Below are positions 15,041 to 15,059 of a DNA stretch of 15,059 nt, one piece after another. The DNA lies in assembly GCA_028565635.1 (NCBI GenBank), contig JAOXYB010029323.1:1-15059 (forward strand), in the 5' to 3' direction. The translations under genes and the position numbers were made by a program. The first letter of the stretch is position 1, and each line of letters begins with the position of its first letter. The notes beneath the pieces are model-generated. The model saw only the letters and a list, made by a program, of their open reading frames with translations. It had not been told where the DNA came from and did not search any database. This stretch comes from Phoronis ovalis (taxonomy: Eukaryota; Phoronida; Phoronidae).

Positions 15041-15059
15041 AAAATTCGCCTCGCATGAA

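Overview
The window is eukaryotic nuclear DNA from an invertebrate animal. It is AT-rich, gene density is low, and the one gene I can name is split into short exons by GT-AG introns. That gene is a selenoprotein, mitochondrial-type thioredoxin reductase (TXNRD2-like), which argues for a metazoan that kept Sec-TrxR, for example a lophotrochozoan such as a mollusc. The exact taxon cannot be fixed from the sequence. No bacterial, phage, CRISPR or viral features were seen.

Layout. 1-4691 is non-coding AT-rich DNA, the presumed upstream region and/or 5'-UTR intron of the first gene; it has a few splice-like and nuclear-receptor-like signals but no convincing coding exon. 4722-6008 (+) is one intact coding exon of 428 codons for an unrecognised single-pass type I membrane protein. 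It has a signal peptide, a short ectodomain with a CxxC pair, one transmembrane helix and a long disordered cytoplasmic tail. Its ATG lies immediately after a textbook 3' splice site. 6009 to about 6925 is its probable 3' UTR, and about 6926-8300 is intergenic with a 59-bp tandem duplication.

8300-14403 (-) is the 3' half of the TXNRD2-like gene. Seven coding exons (14312-14403, 13904-14075, 13265-13410, 11002-11097, 10308-10400, 10050-10121, 9289-9516) give about 300 residues: the end of the NADPH-binding domain, the second FAD motif and the whole interface domain. The chain ends in Thr-Gly-Cys-Sec-Gly, with an in-frame UGA at 9295-9297 and the real stop TAA at 9289-9291. Just after the UGA is a strong hairpin (9241-9284), and about 510 bases further on is a SECIS-like fold (8731-8797). 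The 5' half of the gene lies beyond the right edge. The two genes converge tail to tail.

The 2.2-kb intron 11098-13264 holds most of the repeat structure: a seven-copy about 41-bp minisatellite beside the 3' splice site, a possible 1.27-kb element bounded by short inverted repeats and rich in GGTGAAT, and inside it a 443-bp full-length palindromic foldback element. The last 130 bases are unusually GC-rich and carry a perfect CRE and an ETS site, like a housekeeping promoter.

Overall this is an ordinary animal locus. I found no wholly new system. The best leads are the Sec recoding architecture, the orphan membrane protein, the nested repeats in the intron, and the promoter-like right edge.
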